Source: Adenophora triphylla var. japonica
Taxonomy: Eukaryota; Streptophyta; Magnoliopsida; Asterales; Campanulaceae
Assembly (NCBI GenBank): GCA_022495995.1
Contig: JAFEMH010005419.1
Coordinates: 99,750 to 163,749, forward strand
Direction of reading: 5' to 3'
DNA length: 64,000 bases
Position 1 is the stretch's first letter. Each line of letters begins with the position of its first letter. A program made the position numbers and the translations under genes. The notes below the pieces were generated by a model. That model ran no database searches. It was not told the DNA's origin and saw only the letters and a program-made list of their open reading frames with translations. Positions 1 through 11,769 of the stretch are shown here, piece by piece.

Positions 1-1726
1 GGCCTGTCTCCTCGGCCCCAACCTCCTCGGCATCAATACGGGGGCCATCCCCCTTCCCAGTTGCTGGGTTTGCCCGCTCATCAGACGCCGCCTCCTCGGC
101 ATTAACATCTTCATGAAGTCGGAGGGGAAGGGGTTGATCACCCTGAGCATTTAGCACCAAGTTTCGGGCATTGGCTTCTTCCCTCCTCTCTACCAAGCCC
201 GACTTCTTACTTTGTTTCCTCTTCTGTTTCACCAGCTCCATGGGACTAAGTCTCTTCATGACTAGTGCTGCTTCTTCCTCGGGGGTTAAAACTGCAAAGA
301 CAAGAAATAGATGGTTAAGTACGAGCAGAGAAAAAAAATAAACATGCAAAAAATGCAAGTATCAGAGTTAAATATTTACATCCAATCACGTCTATTTCCT
401 CCAGACATTGGTCCAGGGGACGGGTCTTGCACCTCGTACAATCCTCATGAAATACGAGGCCGGGGTGTATCGTCCAATCGTTGAAACGCCTTCCCCTCTT
501 GACGGTGACGAGGGGCACCACCCCGTCCTTCGGTCCCGGCATCAGACCTGCCTGGATGTAGTAGTGATCAGAAGATTCGATTGCCTTCCGCCGAGGAGCC
601 CCACCTCAAAGAAAGGCCTCTAAGCGCTTGATCAAAGCCTTGGTCCATTCATATTGTTGAACAGACTCGATGAAGTTGGCTCCTTGCAAGGAGATTGAAA
701 CTCCCAACCTTGGCGGCTCTCAACCCTAATTGCATGATTTTCCCAGCCTGCAACTTTACTTGACATTGGAAGAAGAAGCTTGGGTTTCTTGGGTGCACTT
801 CTAATGACGAGGAGCCAACTGTCCGAGACAAAGCCGACTTGATAGAAATGCCGAAAAGCTCCCATGGTCGGCTCAAATCCTAAACTCCTGCATAGCACTA
901 TGAAGCTAACAAGGACCCTAGTACCATTGGCTCCTAGCATGGCGTACCTTTGCTCTAACATCATCCAAGAATTCATTAATGAAGGGATCCAAAGGAAGAC
1001 GTAGCCCCTGTTGAAATTGTTTGAAGTAGAAGTGGACGCAGTCTTCACTGTAGTAGAAGCCCTTCTCCTCCTTTTCTGTCTTCAACTTGGGTTTGCCAAT
1101 ATAAGTTAACTTAAACTTGGCCTTGTCCACCCCGTACGTGGAATACAATTTTTCGAGCATGGGATCCCCGGCCTTTGGAGCCCTCTCCCGTTGTTTTCCT
1201 CGGCTTCCTTCTCCTCGACCTCCCCTTCTTCGGACCAGGCGGCTGTCAACTTGGGCACCTTCCACAAAGGCGTCAACTATGCGGGTGGACGAGGAGGTCT
1301 CTCCTCTTCCCGTCATATCTGCATAAAGACGAGGGGACAAAGTTAGTTACCTCGTTAATGGCTGATTTATGACGGGGAAGGGAAATTCCCCTCCTCGTCA
1401 TTTCATAAGGCCGAGGAGGGAGCCTTACCACTCAGACGCTCGCGAATTTCACGATCTGAGGCCGGGTAGAACAGTTCGATGTGCTCCATCATCTCGGCCC
1501 TATCCTCAAAAACTATAATATTGGGGGAATCGGACGCAATCCTATCTATTCTTGTGGAATCTGGGTATTGAAGGAACATCCGAGTTCGACCATAACCTTT
1601 CAACTTCTTGCCTATATCATCCAGGGTGAGCATCAACCATGGACCTCTCTCTCTACGATAAAGCCTCAAGTTGCTGGTGTGATATCCATAACGGAATCGG
1701 GGAGAATGGTCCCAAGAACGAGCCAT
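1..1726 (-). pseudogene. Antisense extra ORF of a Tat-like retrotransposon, spliced and frameshifted
   Basis: The start codon is at 1726 (minus). Exon 1 runs 1429-1726 and ends in a clean GTAAG donor; the acceptor TTTATGCAG falls at 1319-1327, so exon 2 starts at 1318 after a ~110-bp GT-AG intron. Exon 2 has an Arg/Gly-rich linker and then a region containing LRLPLDPFINEFLDD and VLVSFIVLCRSLGFEPTMG, which I recognise as PF04195-like. The frame changes once near 945-960. Reading continues past 632 into 315-542 and again from ~290 to the window edge (a Lys/Glu-rich tail), probably across one more intron. Function of this protein class is not established; in related elements it is found on the strand opposite gag-pol. 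The frameshift may be real decay or an assembly error. Confidence 0.6.
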
Positions 1727-2383
1727 TTCTAAGGGGAATCAAAAATTAAAGGGGGAATTCATTCAATATGCAAAGAAATTCATACAAAATCCAAAGAAAA
1801 TCAAAGATTTGAAGTTTTGGGAGTTAAAAGTAAAAACTCATGAAGAAAAGCTCAAATCTTCAACAATGGCAGTTCATGTTTCTTGGCACGTTCGAAACCC
1901 CTTCTAAAAAGCCCTAGAAAACGCAAAATCATGGAGGGAATGTGTACAAAAGAAGAAATATCATACCTGAGTTTGTATGGACGGTTGGAATCGCTAGAAG
2001 AACGCTACGCCGGAGAACTAAACCTCGCCGGAAACTGGAAGTGATGAATTTCTGAGGTTCGCCGGTGAATCTCTTGCCTATGCTCTCAAACGATTGAAGT
2101 ATGTAAAGGTTTAAATGAAAAGGTTTTAGCTTTTTATACTCACATAATCGGGTCAAACCCATGGATAAAGCAATAATCCGGGTTTAACGCCTCAAGAATT
2201 AAATGCTATCAACAATTTTCGAGGCACGTCAGACCTGGGGGCCCACGCGTAATCATCATGGTATTAACCGTCAGTTATTTGAAGCGACGCCAAGGACACA
2301 TGTCAAGCCTGTTCGTATCCCATAAGCCGAGGACGAGATGGCTTTCTCCTCGTCCTAAGCCGAGCTAGAAAGTCGGGAGCCAC

Positions 2384-3166
2384 TGAACAGTATAAACCGA
2401 GATACGAACATGGGCTTGCCCGGGTCAGGCCCAAATGGATTGGGCCATAAACATAATCCAATATACCAGCATTGAGGCTCAAGTAATTGGGCCGAGGTAT
2501 CTTCCTCGTATGCCGAGGAACATCTCCTCGGCCTTAAATCAACGGTGGACTTTTCGTACCTGGCTTATCCTACTCCGAGATGTCACAAATGACGAGGAAA
2601 GAAATGTTCTCACCTCGACATATTATCAAATGACGAGGAGAGAGAATGGTTTATCCCGATATATTACTTTGCCGGCCAATCATCAAATAACGAGGAAGCA
2701 GAATCATTCACCTCGGTCTAATTGCCAAGGCCGAGATAAAACATTCATGTTCCTCGGCGTTCCGGCTAGCAGATTACACAGTCCTTATCAAACAAGGATT
2801 CTACAATCATGATCCAATCAGGATTACAATCACCAACACCAATTCAAGTCAAACAATGACTGCTTAACAGATATAATTCTCTTAAGATTATATCTTATCT
2901 CTTTACAAGTTCACTTCAACATGAATTCTATCAATCCATCCCTATAAATACAAGCCTCATGGCTCATTATTTGGTACATTACTTTTTATGATACAGAAAC
3001 TCTGTCAATTTAGTTTCTCACATACAAACCGTGAACTTACTTTCACGCCGGAGGACCTTTAGCCGGATCCGCCCTGGCTTAGTTTACGTGTTTTCTCTTA
3101 TTTTCAGGCCTTGCAATCACCGAAGCATTCATCGCTTGAATTTGGACTAATTTGATGATTTTGACA
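2384..3166 (+). repeat. 3' LTR of the Tat-like element at the left edge
   Basis: The LTR begins TGAACAGTATAAACC right after a purine-rich tract ending in GCCAC, as in the complete element further right. It contains a TATA box at about 2943 and a CACGCCGGAGGACC segment matching the R/U5 region of that element. The right border (CA at 3165-3166) is my best estimate; the partner LTR is off the window. Confidence 0.6.
2943..2950 (+). promoter_or_regulatory. TATA box of the LTR promoter
   Basis: TATAAATA in the U3/R region of the LTR, in the same position relative to the CACGCCGGAGG segment as the TATA boxes in the LTRs of the complete element. Confidence 0.5.
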
Positions 3167-3407
3167 TCATCATTTTCTAATTTAAAGTTTTTATTTGTTT
3201 TATAAATTAAAATAGACAAAATATGACCCGATTGTCATCCTTCAAACCAAAATTTTTTACTCACTACCGCTCCTAATTTACTTTTTCTTAATGTTATTAC
3301 TTACATGCAGCGCGGGCCTCTACAACAAACTACTACCTTCTCTTTTCTGTGAGATTTTTTTTTCAAATAATATTAATGACGTCAATAATCATTTTAATAA
3401 TGTAATA

Positions 3408-3944
3408 TTCCCTCCGTCCTATATTTTCTTACCCATTTTGCTATTTTTGGCGTCCTTTTTTAAAAAGGAAATTTTTTAATACTTCTTTATTCATGGGATC
3501 CACTTGTCATACTCACAACAACTATCCACTTACTATTCTCTATCCCACTTTCTCCCTCTTACCCACTCATAACTCCTACTTTAATAGCACTAGTACACAT
3601 GCTCGTGTCCAAGGACACGGGTGTGTTTTTTTTTTTTTTTTCAAATTAATTTTTTTTTTTTAATTTTTAAAAAAAATAAAAAAATCAGTTACTTAATTAA
3701 TTTAAGTAAACCCTCCTAAAGCCCACTCTTAGCCCAAACCCAAAGTCTTAGCTCAAACCCAAAGTCTTAGCACAAATTAAGGACAAAATAGAAAACAGAC
3801 TAAATAGTGAGGGCAAAATAGGGAAAAACCCCTCCGGAACTGTTCATAGAACTGTTCACGGAGGGGTTTAATTTATACTATAGATTATTCCTTATTTTCC
3901 GTTTTCAATAGTAAATAAGTAACGTATTATGGGACGGAGGTTAG
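3408..3944. mobile_element. Stowaway MITE interrupted by a Helitron
   Basis: The left end is TTCCCTCCGTCC after TA (3406-3407). The right end GGGACGGAGG is followed by TTAG and TA (3945-3946). Between them lies a Helitron (3590-3884), so the MITE itself is about 240 bp. Confidence 0.65.
3590..3884 (-). mobile_element. Non-autonomous Helitron
   Basis: Read on the minus strand it begins TCTATAGTATAAAT and ends in a GTGTCC/GGACAC hairpin followed about 13 bp later by CTAG, with host A on one side and T on the other (3589/3885 on the plus strand). These are the Helitron hallmarks (5' TC, 3' hairpin plus CTRR, A|T insertion). It is 295 bp, has no coding capacity, and carries a GCAAAATAG-type internal segment shared with the copies at 24531, 34225 and 50487. 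Confidence 0.75.
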
Positions 3945-3999
3945 TATGTACAAAAAATTTAGTACGCTTACGTATAGTAGTGTATATTGTACTCATATA

Positions 4000-4281
4000 C
4001 TCCCTCCGTCCCACGTGAATGCAAACTTATTTTCATTTTGGTCCGTCCCACGTGAATGCAAACTACCCAAAATGAAAACAAATTTATTATTTTATATTCA
4101 CCCTACCCCACCCACTCATTCTCTCTCTTCATTTTTCATCATATAATTTATTCAACCAACCTACTATTAACTTCACTCATTCTCTCTCTTCATTTTCTAC
4201 CACACATTTTCATTATCTTAATAATATTTTTTAATTATTGTGCCCGAAAAAATGATTCACATTGACGTGGGACGGAGGGAG
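4000..4281. mobile_element. Stowaway MITE
   Basis: CTCCCTCCGTCCCACGTGAA at the left, mirrored by the right end GTGGGACGGAGGGAG, flanked by TA (3998-3999, 4282-4283). Same subfamily as 52389-52658 (shared CGTGAAT.CAAACT and CACTCATTCTCTCTCTTC segments). Confidence 0.9.
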
Positions 4282-4535
4282 TATAAGTGTAGACAGATAT
4301 ATGATGATTTTTTTTTTGTACTTTTTCCTATCTGAAATATTATTTGTTATTATTGTGGAGATAATTTGATCAAAAAATTTAGATTAATTTGATTATTCTA
4401 ATGAATATCTAAAGTTTATTATTGATACTATTTATAATGGTGTATCAACAATAAATTCTGAATATTTATTATAATAATTAAATTATTTAAATTTATTATT
4501 CAAGTTACTTTTTGGCTAAAAAGCCATAAGAAATA

Positions 4536-4787
4536 CTCCTTCCGTCCTACTTGAAAAGGCAAAAATATTCATTTTGCATGTCTCATTTAAAAAGACATAC
4601 TCCCAAAATGAAATTTTTTTAATATTTTTTTATTCGTGGGACCCACTTGCTATAATTATCCACTAACTATTTCTAACCCACTTTCTCTTTTCTACATCAC
4701 TTTTCATACTCACAATATTACTCAACTATACACTTTTCTTAATTATTGTATAATGTCAAATTTATGCTTTTTTGAGTGTTGAGGAAG
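4536..4787. mobile_element. Stowaway MITE, diverged right end
   Basis: Left end CTCCTTCCGTCC after TA; the right end (GAGTGTTGAGGAAG before TA) is degraded. Internal segments (GTGGGACCCACTTG, CACTTTTCATACTCACAA) place it with the subfamily at 53235 and 61873. Confidence 0.65.
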
Positions 4788-4789
4788 TA

Positions 4790-5998
4790 TTTCTGAACAA
4801 AGGGAATATTATAGCAAGTGAACTGGTAATATTTTGACAGATTTGTTCTCGAGATTTGTTTAATTGTATGTACATGTACACTTTAAAATTTGGATTATGG
4901 ATGTCCAACTCTTTCATGTTGATATTTATTAATAATAATAATTTCTTTAAAAAAAATCCAGTAAGATTAACATATCTTGTTATAGTTATGATGTTGTTTA
5001 ATGTACCCTTACAATATTTCCGATGAATTTGTTATGAACTAATGGTTTTGCATAGAGCAATTTTAGATTGAGAAATACAATATAATAGGTAAAATGATTT
5101 TTCAGAGAAATCCAGTTAATAATTATTCATATAAGATGTGGTAACACATTTATTTAACTTTTAAAAACTGAGAAATGAATTATTCAACTGTTAACAAATG
5201 AAAAATAAAGGATAAATTGGGTTCTCTATTGTTTAATAGGTATGTGACAATATATTTATTAACTAAGTATTTATCTTTAAACATTTGGATTTTTCAATTG
5301 TTTAAACGACATATAATATCACACGAACGTGAAATCAGTTTATCTATATTATTTCTAAAGTTGTGTGACAATAAATTCATTGTTACTATTAAATATCTGA
5401 GTATCAATAGTAAAATTGAGAGATGAATTTCTTAATTTTTATAATCAATTATGAACAAATTAGAAATGAATGTCTTAGTTTTTAAATTTAGATTTTTGAG
5501 AAATTGAGAATTTATTAATTGAGATATGAATTTATTAGTTTTTATACTTACTTATGAACAAATGAGAAATGAATTTATCAGCTTTTATATTTAAACTTTT
5601 GAGAAATTGAATATCAATTATGAAAAAATTAAAGATAAATTTATCAGTTTTTATCAATTATGAACAAATGAGAAATTAATGTTTCAATTTTTATACTCCG
5701 ATTTAAATAAATGAGAAATGAATGTCTTAACAAGTAAGAAAGAATTTTTTATCTAAAATTTGAATCATATGATGAGTGTACTTGTTTAATTCGTATTAAC
5801 AATATTATTAAAATGTGGTTTCATTTTATTTTTTCGATTTCTAGATTTTGAATATTGCATTCTAAATTTTTGAGTAAACAAAAAAGAAAGAGAGAGTAGA
5901 AGAAGAAAAGCGCTCGAGGTAAAAGGGCTTAGCGCTTGAATTTCTGGGTTAGGCGTTTGCGCGCGTGTATGAGGGAGTTTTGAAAATATCCGTCTTTA
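4790..5998. other. AT-rich intergenic DNA with degenerate repeats
   Basis: No gene seen. About 5040-5740 holds repeated variants of a motif around ATGAACAAATGAGAAATGAAT and TTTTTATACTTA, spaced roughly 55-70 bp, too diverged to call a clean array. Around 5905-5960 is a small GC-rich patch with AGCGCT twice. Confidence 0.5.
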
Positions 5999-6001
5999 TT
6001 A

Positions 6002-6205
6002 GGGCCCGTTTGATTTAGCTTATTGATATGTGCTGATGACTTATTACTTATGACTGATAACTTATGACTGATGACTTATGACTGATGAGCAGATAAATGA
6101 TGTTGTTTAATTTAGTTTTTTTGAAGTGCTGATTAACTATCATAAGTAAGTATGATTGTTTGATTAATAAGCTGAAAAAGTGCTGAATAAAATTATAAAG
6201 ACTAA

Positions 6206-6304
<99 letters not shown>

Positions 6305-6414
6305 TATTAATAATAATAATTATTATTATAATAAAAATAATTATTATTATTATTATCATTATCATTATTATTTTATTTTTATTATTATTAATTATTTATT
6401 ATTTTTATATAATT

Positions 6415-6447
<33 letters not shown>

Positions 6448-6466
6448 AATATTATTATTATTATTA

Positions 6467-6537
<71 letters not shown>

Positions 6538-6695
6538 TATTATTATTATTTTTAATATTTTTTAATAATTTTTTTATTTTTTTAATTATTATTATTTATT
6601 TTTATTATTTTTATTTTATTATTATTATTTTTTTATTATTTTTATTTTTTTATTTTTTTCTTTTTTATTATTTTTTTGTTTTTTTATTATTTTTA

Positions 6696-6735
<40 letters not shown>

Positions 6736-7049
6736 TTATTATTATTATTTTATTTATTATTATTATTTTTTATTATTATTTTTTTTTATTATTATTTCAT
6801 TATTATTATTATCATTATTATTATATTTTATTATTATTATTTTTACTGTAAATACTTTACTGTTCACAAGTGCTTTTTTGATCTCAGCATTTTCCCTACT
6901 GCTTATGACTTATAAGGGATTTGTGCTTTAATTGACTTGTACATGACATATGACTTATTTTACAAAAATTGAAATCAAACAATACTAAAATGACTTACGA
7001 AAAGTAAGAAGTCATAAGCAGTAGAAAATAAGTGATATAAAAAAGGCCC
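6002..7049. mobile_element. Harbinger/Tourist-like element filled with microsatellite
   Basis: The left end GGGCCCGTTTGATTTAGC follows TTA. The right part has GAAATCAAAC and ends AAAAAGGCCC near 7049. Subterminal CTTATGACT and AGTCATAAG segments also mirror each other. These ends resemble PIF/Harbinger (Tourist) MITEs, which use TTA/TAA targets. The right-hand TSD (ATA) does not match perfectly. Most of the interior is TAA/TTA repeat. Confidence 0.5.
6206..6840. repeat. TAA then TTA microsatellite (inverted arms)
   Basis: (TAA)n from 6206 to about 6320 turns into (TTA)n with interruptions to about 6840. The two arms are complementary and could fold into a long AT hairpin. The Ile/Tyr/Asn-only reading frames here are repeat translations, not genes. 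Confidence 0.9.
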
Positions 7050-7051
7050 AT

Positions 7052-7519
7052 AGTCGCTTTGATTGAACAAATGACTTATCGAAGCCCCATTATATTATTG
7101 TACAATCAATGTATATAAAATAATAAAACATTTTTTTTAAAATGTTAACGAATCTCATTATTGAGTGACATTAGCTTACGGACCAAACTTTTTTATATTG
7201 CGTTACTTACTTGAGATACTTGGTTGGCAATTTTTTTCTAACCCAATTACTTTGATTTTTCGTATATTTAGTGTTAAATTATTTCAATGGAGATTTTTTT
7301 TGAATACCAATATAGAGCAGTTTACAAGTTATATTTTGAATAGCAGTGTTAATGCGTGTAAAACCAATATTTACTTGGAACCCTTCTTATCATTTAATTG
7401 TTGATGCAATATGGATCGCTAATAACGCAATCGGTAGTTAGGCTACTTAGGAACACTCTCTTATCTGCAAATTTTTATGCATGTGATGAACTTTTATCGT
7501 GACATTTATATAGATGAAA
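7052..7519. other. Intergenic stretch with no recognised feature
   Basis: AT-rich. A 79-codon frame at 7165-7404 has no recognisable motif and I see no support for it being coding. Confidence 0.4.
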
Positions 7520-7812
7520 TACTCCCTCTGTTCCGCTCGAAGCTTCACATTTTATCCAAATGTGTATTTTAATAGAAGCTTTACCTTTCTTAAAATGATA
7601 ATAACTGTGGGTCCACTTGTCATATCTACTAACTTTTCTCTCTCACATATTTAAATTGTGGGTCCCACTTGTCATATTCACTCACTACATCTCTCTCACA
7701 ATCCTTCTTCTATACTCCCTCCGTCCCACTCGAAGTGTCACTTTTTACCCAAAAGGGTGTCCCGTTTATAGTGTCACCTTTTCCTAAAAAGGAAATATTT
7801 TATTAATATTCT

Positions 7813-8760
7813 TGAACGGAATAATCTGTGACGGGCCGAGCCCAACGCTTACTACGAGCCCGGGGGCCCAATAGGCCCACCAAGAGACCAACTACAAAGC
7901 ATCAGATCAAGGCCTTGGGCCATGGCCCGTCTAATACTGGTTGGCCGTCGTCGCCACTGAGCGACCAGGCCATCCAAACGACGAGCCATCAGATCATTAA
8001 TGGGGAGGCAAACTCCCAGCTCGTCGTCACACCAATTGATGACCGTCCTTCAACTGGGCGAATCTTCCTTCGACCCCAACTGGTACTCATCCAAGAAGAG
8101 TAAGCGTCGTCATTGAACGGCTCGTCGTCATTGAACGACTCGTCGTCATTGAATGGCCAACTCTCTCACTCGGCGTATCATAACTCAAGGAGACGACCCA
8201 ACTGGGCGTATCGTTCCAGGTCGTCCCCTCTATTAAGCTTCCTCAACAAGCTTAGTTAATTAGCTAATTTGGGATAATGACAGACCTGCTGCAGTGCCTC
8301 GTTATGTGTGCAATCATGCATTCAGTAATAACTACAAAAGGTACAGAGGTTGACTTTCCCTTATAAGGCAAACTACTTATCAGATGTCAGGTGTTGCGGT
8401 GTCCTTACATAGACGGACCAATGCCGGCGTGACACGTGTACACCTAGGAGATGGAGCTGATCCTACTACCGGTATCAATCCAATCCAACGGTTACGTAAA
8501 ACCCTAATACCACCTTTCCTACTATAAATAAGCAGAGTAATAACGTGGAACAAGGTAATGCTTTTCGCATATTTCTATACTCACACACTCGCAATATTTT
8601 ACACCATATTTCCGCACCATAATCTTACTCTCACGCCGAGGGGCTTGCCGAAGACCCCGCGCAGCTTCACCTTTCATTTCTCAGGCCGCGCAGATCCTGA
8701 GCTAGCTCAAGTATTTGCTGGACACAAGAACCGAGCTTGGCACGCTTTCCCGCGCGATCG
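7813..8760 (+). repeat. 5' LTR
   Basis: Starts TGAACGGAATAATC and ends CGCGCGATCG (terminal CA changed to CG). It contains CTCGTCGTCATTGAA repeats near 8110-8155 and a TATA box at 8523. It differs from the 3' LTR mainly by small changes at CNG/CG sites. Confidence 0.92.
8523..8530 (+). promoter_or_regulatory. TATA box of the 5' LTR
   Basis: TATAAATA in CCTACTATAAATAAG, repeated at 19714-19721 in the 3' LTR; about 100 bp before the CACGCCG segment taken as the R region. Confidence 0.55.
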
Positions 8761-8763
8761 TAT

Positions 8764-8781
8764 TGGTTCCATTGCCGGAAA
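8764..8781 (+). promoter_or_regulatory. Primer-binding site, tRNA-Asp-like
   Basis: TGGTTCCATTGCCGG lies three bases after the 5' LTR. It resembles the complement of a plant tRNA-Asp 3' end (TGGCGCCGTTGCCGG, from memory), the differences being mostly transitions. The tRNA identity is an inference. Confidence 0.5.
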
Positions 8782-9666
8782 CGTGTTAGTGATCTTCGCC
8801 TACGTAAATACAAATGCGGTTTGGAAAAATGGTGTCCGATGGTCATACAAACAAGAAATCAACCGGAGATGAAGGCGTACCACCTCAAAGAAGAGAATCC
8901 TAGGCCACCCTCACCACCTAGGAACCCTAACTTAAGTGGTTACCGTGTCACAGGGGGTGGTTGATGGTACAGGTCTTCAAGCAACTAGAAGAAGAGAAAA
9001 GGGGCCTGCTGCCGAGCGCCGGAGGAGACCTCCACTAGAAAGGAGGCCTGAGACAGCTGCAAGGTACCCAGGAGGTCCCTCAAACCCTAATCTCGACAGA
9101 GCAGCTTTCCTCGTCGAGAGAGCTAACGCCCTCAGGGAGTTCTTGCAAATCCAGACGAGCTAATCCATATGGCCGCTCCTCAAGCTCCCTGTGCATCACA
9201 TCAAACAATCTCGTCAGAAGGAGGAGAAGGAACCCGAGGGAAAATGCCGCTCGTCGTGAGGGGACCGCCGCCGGAAACGAGCAAGTTGTGCCCGCCTTGA
9301 TCTAAGGGAACACATCAATGAACGACGGAGCCAAGGAGCACGATCTCAACAAATGACGAGCCGAGGCAAACTCGAGCCTCATGGGGAGCTCGTCGTCGAA
9401 AATCTCGAAGCTATCAGGAATCAGGTCGTCCGGGGTCGTCTGCAGACTCCGTCACTAAGAAATGAACGTGCACCAAGCCAAAGGGAGAGAACTCGATCTC
9501 CACGTCATGAACGGGCTTCCAGATCTTATAGATCGTCTCCACCTCCCAGCTATAGGGAACGATCCATCTCACGACGGCCTGCCCCCACCGAGAGGCAATC
9601 TGCCTAATACCGTTACCCGGGGCCCCGTCAAGATAGGATCCCCCACTGCCCGGCAGAGAAGTAGAC
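8782..9666 (+). pseudogene. Leader and broken N-terminal gag region
   Basis: From the ATG at 8829 onwards reading frames are short and interrupted. Arg/Ser-rich frames (for example 9353-9607 with many SRR/RERSIS-like runs) look like the basic leader of gag-type proteins in this branch, but no single frame links to the intact gag ORF at 9667. Confidence 0.35.
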
Positions 9667-10791
9667 ATGAGAGAATTTTTGAGGTTGAAACGTCAAGTGG
9701 AAGAGTTGAGGAACAAGAAAAATAAAGTGGATAGCGACGACTCTGATGACGACGGCGGCACTATGAATCCCCTTGCTCCTTGGATGTTGGAAACTGGACC
9801 CCCGGAGCCAGGCTTTAAACTACCCGACCTTAAACAATACGACGGCTCCACCAGTGCCATGGACCACATACTACACCTGGAGGCACAGATGTACGTAGTG
9901 GCGAAGGCATCCGGCCACGACGACGTCATGTGCAAGGCTCTCACGAGCACGTTGGTCGACTCTGCTTTGAGGTGGTTTAGAGGCCTGCCAAAGGGGAGCA
10001 TTGAATCTTGGAAACAGATGAGAAAAAAGTTTTTAGGAAGGTTTGCTACGGCGGGAGAACGTCGTAAGACAGTCAACGACCTCAGCAATATATCACAAGG
10101 AGCTACCGAGAGCTCAATGAACTACTTCAAAAGGTTTAAGAAATTGGTAGATCAAATTGATGAGGATCTAACCGATAGGGAAATAATAAACTGCTTCAGA
10201 CATGGCATCCTTTCCTCTACCCTGGACTACGAGCTCCAAGTCCACCCAGCCAAATCTCGCAAAGACCTCTATGCCAAGGCGTACGCCGTCGCCGAGGCCG
10301 AAGAAAGAAAGTTACAAAGAGAGGGAAAGTCCGTGGACGAGGCTGAGGCAACGAAGTCCAAAAAGGATAAGGGCGGGGAAAAAGGAAAGAACAAGGCGAA
10401 AGCGGAAAAGGTTCCAGAGTCGTACACTCCACTCACCGTTTCCAGAGCAGAAATTTTAAGCAACGTTGATTTCGGACCGGCACCAAAGATGAACCCCAAT
10501 GGGAAGGGAAAGAAGAACATGAACAAATATTGTGAATACCACAGGGACAAGGGGCACGACACCGAGGAATGTTTCAGTTTGAAAAAGATCATTCAAAGAT
10601 GGATAGACGCCGGACGACTGGAGGAATATGTAAGGAAGGACCATCAGGCCGGCCGCAACCGGACTACTAACGACGAGGCGCCCCAAAGGAACCCAAGAAT
10701 GGTCCTGGTGATCTCTGAGGAGACGAGCAAGAACCAGATTAAGAGCGCCATCTATCATTTGAAGAAGGCCCCGCACGTCCCCGTAGCGTAA
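9667..10791 (+). CDS. Gag capsid/nucleocapsid polyprotein of the retrotransposon
   Basis: The longest intact ORF of the element (374 residues). Residues ~45-210 match the Retrotrans_gag pattern: KLPDLKQYDGS near the start, then ALRWFRGLPKGSIESW and KKFLGRF, then a helical region. A Lys/Glu-rich linker (residues ~215-260) precedes a CEYHRDKGHDTEEC motif near residue 295, which takes the place of the zinc knuckle in plant Tat-type Gag. Gag packages the element RNA into cytoplasmic particles. The M at 9667 is simply the first in-frame Met; the true start may lie further 5' where the sequence is broken. It ends just before a separate, decayed protease frame. Confidence 0.8.
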   Translation: MREFLRLKRQVEELRNKKNKVDSDDSDDDGGTMNPLAPWMLETGPPEPGFKLPDLKQYDGSTSAMDHILHLEAQMYVVAKASGHDDVMCKALTSTLVDSALRWFRGLPKGSIESWKQMRKKFLGRFATAGERRKTVNDLSNISQGATESSMNYFKRFKKLVDQIDEDLTDREIINCFRHGILSSTLDYELQVHPAKSRKDLYAKAYAVAEAEERKLQREGKSVDEAEATKSKKDKGGEKGKNKAKAEKVPESYTPLTVSRAEILSNVDFGPAPKMNPNGKGKKNMNKYCEYHRDKGHDTEECFSLKKIIQRWIDAGRLEEYVRKDHQAGRNRTTNDEAPQRNPRMVLVISEETSKNQIKSAIYHLKKAPHVPVA

Positions 10792-11430
10792 GTTCCAAAC
10801 GACGTCATAAGTTTCTTTCCCTACGAGCTTCCACTCAACCCACTAGCTCGTCAACAAACCTTAGTCATACCCGGTTTCATTGATAATTGTGAGTCACGGA
10901 GAATCTTGATTGACACTTTGGGAGCAAACCAAGGATATCCTATTTTACAATGTCTACCAACGAACGGGTCTACTCGACAGCCGCCTAAGTCCATACTTAG
11001 GTCGCCTGTAGGGATTCACCAATCATCGGGTAGATGCGAAAGGTCAAATTAGCCTCTCGCCGATATCGGAGAACACCCTCGAGAACTATCAAGACCGTAA
11101 CTTTCATTGTGATCGACGTCGTCAGCGATTATCATGCCATCCTTGGCCGCCCAGCCGGGCCGGCTTTGGGATCGTCGCCTCCGTTCCCCACCAACGAGTT
11201 AAATTTCCTACACGTGCCGGAGTCGGATGCGTGCCGGGGACGGCCCTGCATTCCCGGAGCACGTGCTAAAGGCGAAACGGACTATCGAAATCGACGACCC
11301 AAATCACAATGTGAAGCTTTCAAAATCCATCAAAGAAACGACGACCTCGTACGCTAATGTCTCAACGATCAAGTGCGTCGAAGATAAAGAAACTTTGGAC
11401 GAGGTATTCTTGAACGACCAAGCCGCGTAA
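10792..11430 (+). pseudogene. Retropepsin (aspartic protease) remnant
   Basis: Short frames after gag read RRILIDTLGAN (position of the usual D-T/S-G active site, here altered) and later FIVIDVVSDYHAILGRPA, matching the F-x-V-x-D..Y..ILGRP segment that closes the protease domain in plant Ty3/gypsy elements. At least two frame changes separate these. Confidence 0.55.
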
Positions 11431-11769
11431 GCACAACCTTTGGCCGCCCAAGAATCGGGGCCGACCCGGACAAGCCGATTGACGACGAGGTTCCGGATCT
11501 AACACCGTAAGCGAGAAGAAAAATTAGGGAGATCGTCATCGAGTCCATGGATTTTAGGGACGACGCCCGAAATGAAGCCGCAGACGAGCTACTCGAACTA
11601 GTCATCCACCCAGAGTATCCCGAGCGTAAAATAAACCGGGGTCTCGCTGTGCACCGAGGAGAGGGAAGAGATAATCTCCCTACTCAAACAAAACCTCGAC
11701 GTTTTCGCTTGGAGGGTAGAAGATATGAAAGGCATTAGAGAAGACGTGGCGCTCACAGCCGGGTGAATC

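Larger units (their letters stand above)
1..3166 (+). mobile_element. Tat-like Ty3/gypsy LTR retrotransposon, 3' part only
   Basis: Only the 3' half lies in the window: an antisense ORF region (1-1726, minus strand), a non-coding stretch, a purine-rich tract just before 2384, and a 3' LTR. The order (antisense ORF, then polypurine tract, then LTR beginning TGAAC) matches the complete element at 7813-19956, so the sense strand is plus. Antisense extra ORFs downstream of pol are known from the Tat/Ogre/Retand branch of plant Ty3/gypsy elements; the assignment rests on that and on the resemblance of the ORF to the 'putative gypsy type transposon' domain (PF04195). The gag-pol part is outside the window, so the TSD cannot be checked. 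Confidence 0.75.

Noticed and set aside
6048..6915. Long reading frames made almost only of Ile, Tyr, Asn, Leu
   Set aside because: They are translations of TAA/TTA microsatellite in all frames, with no protein-like composition.
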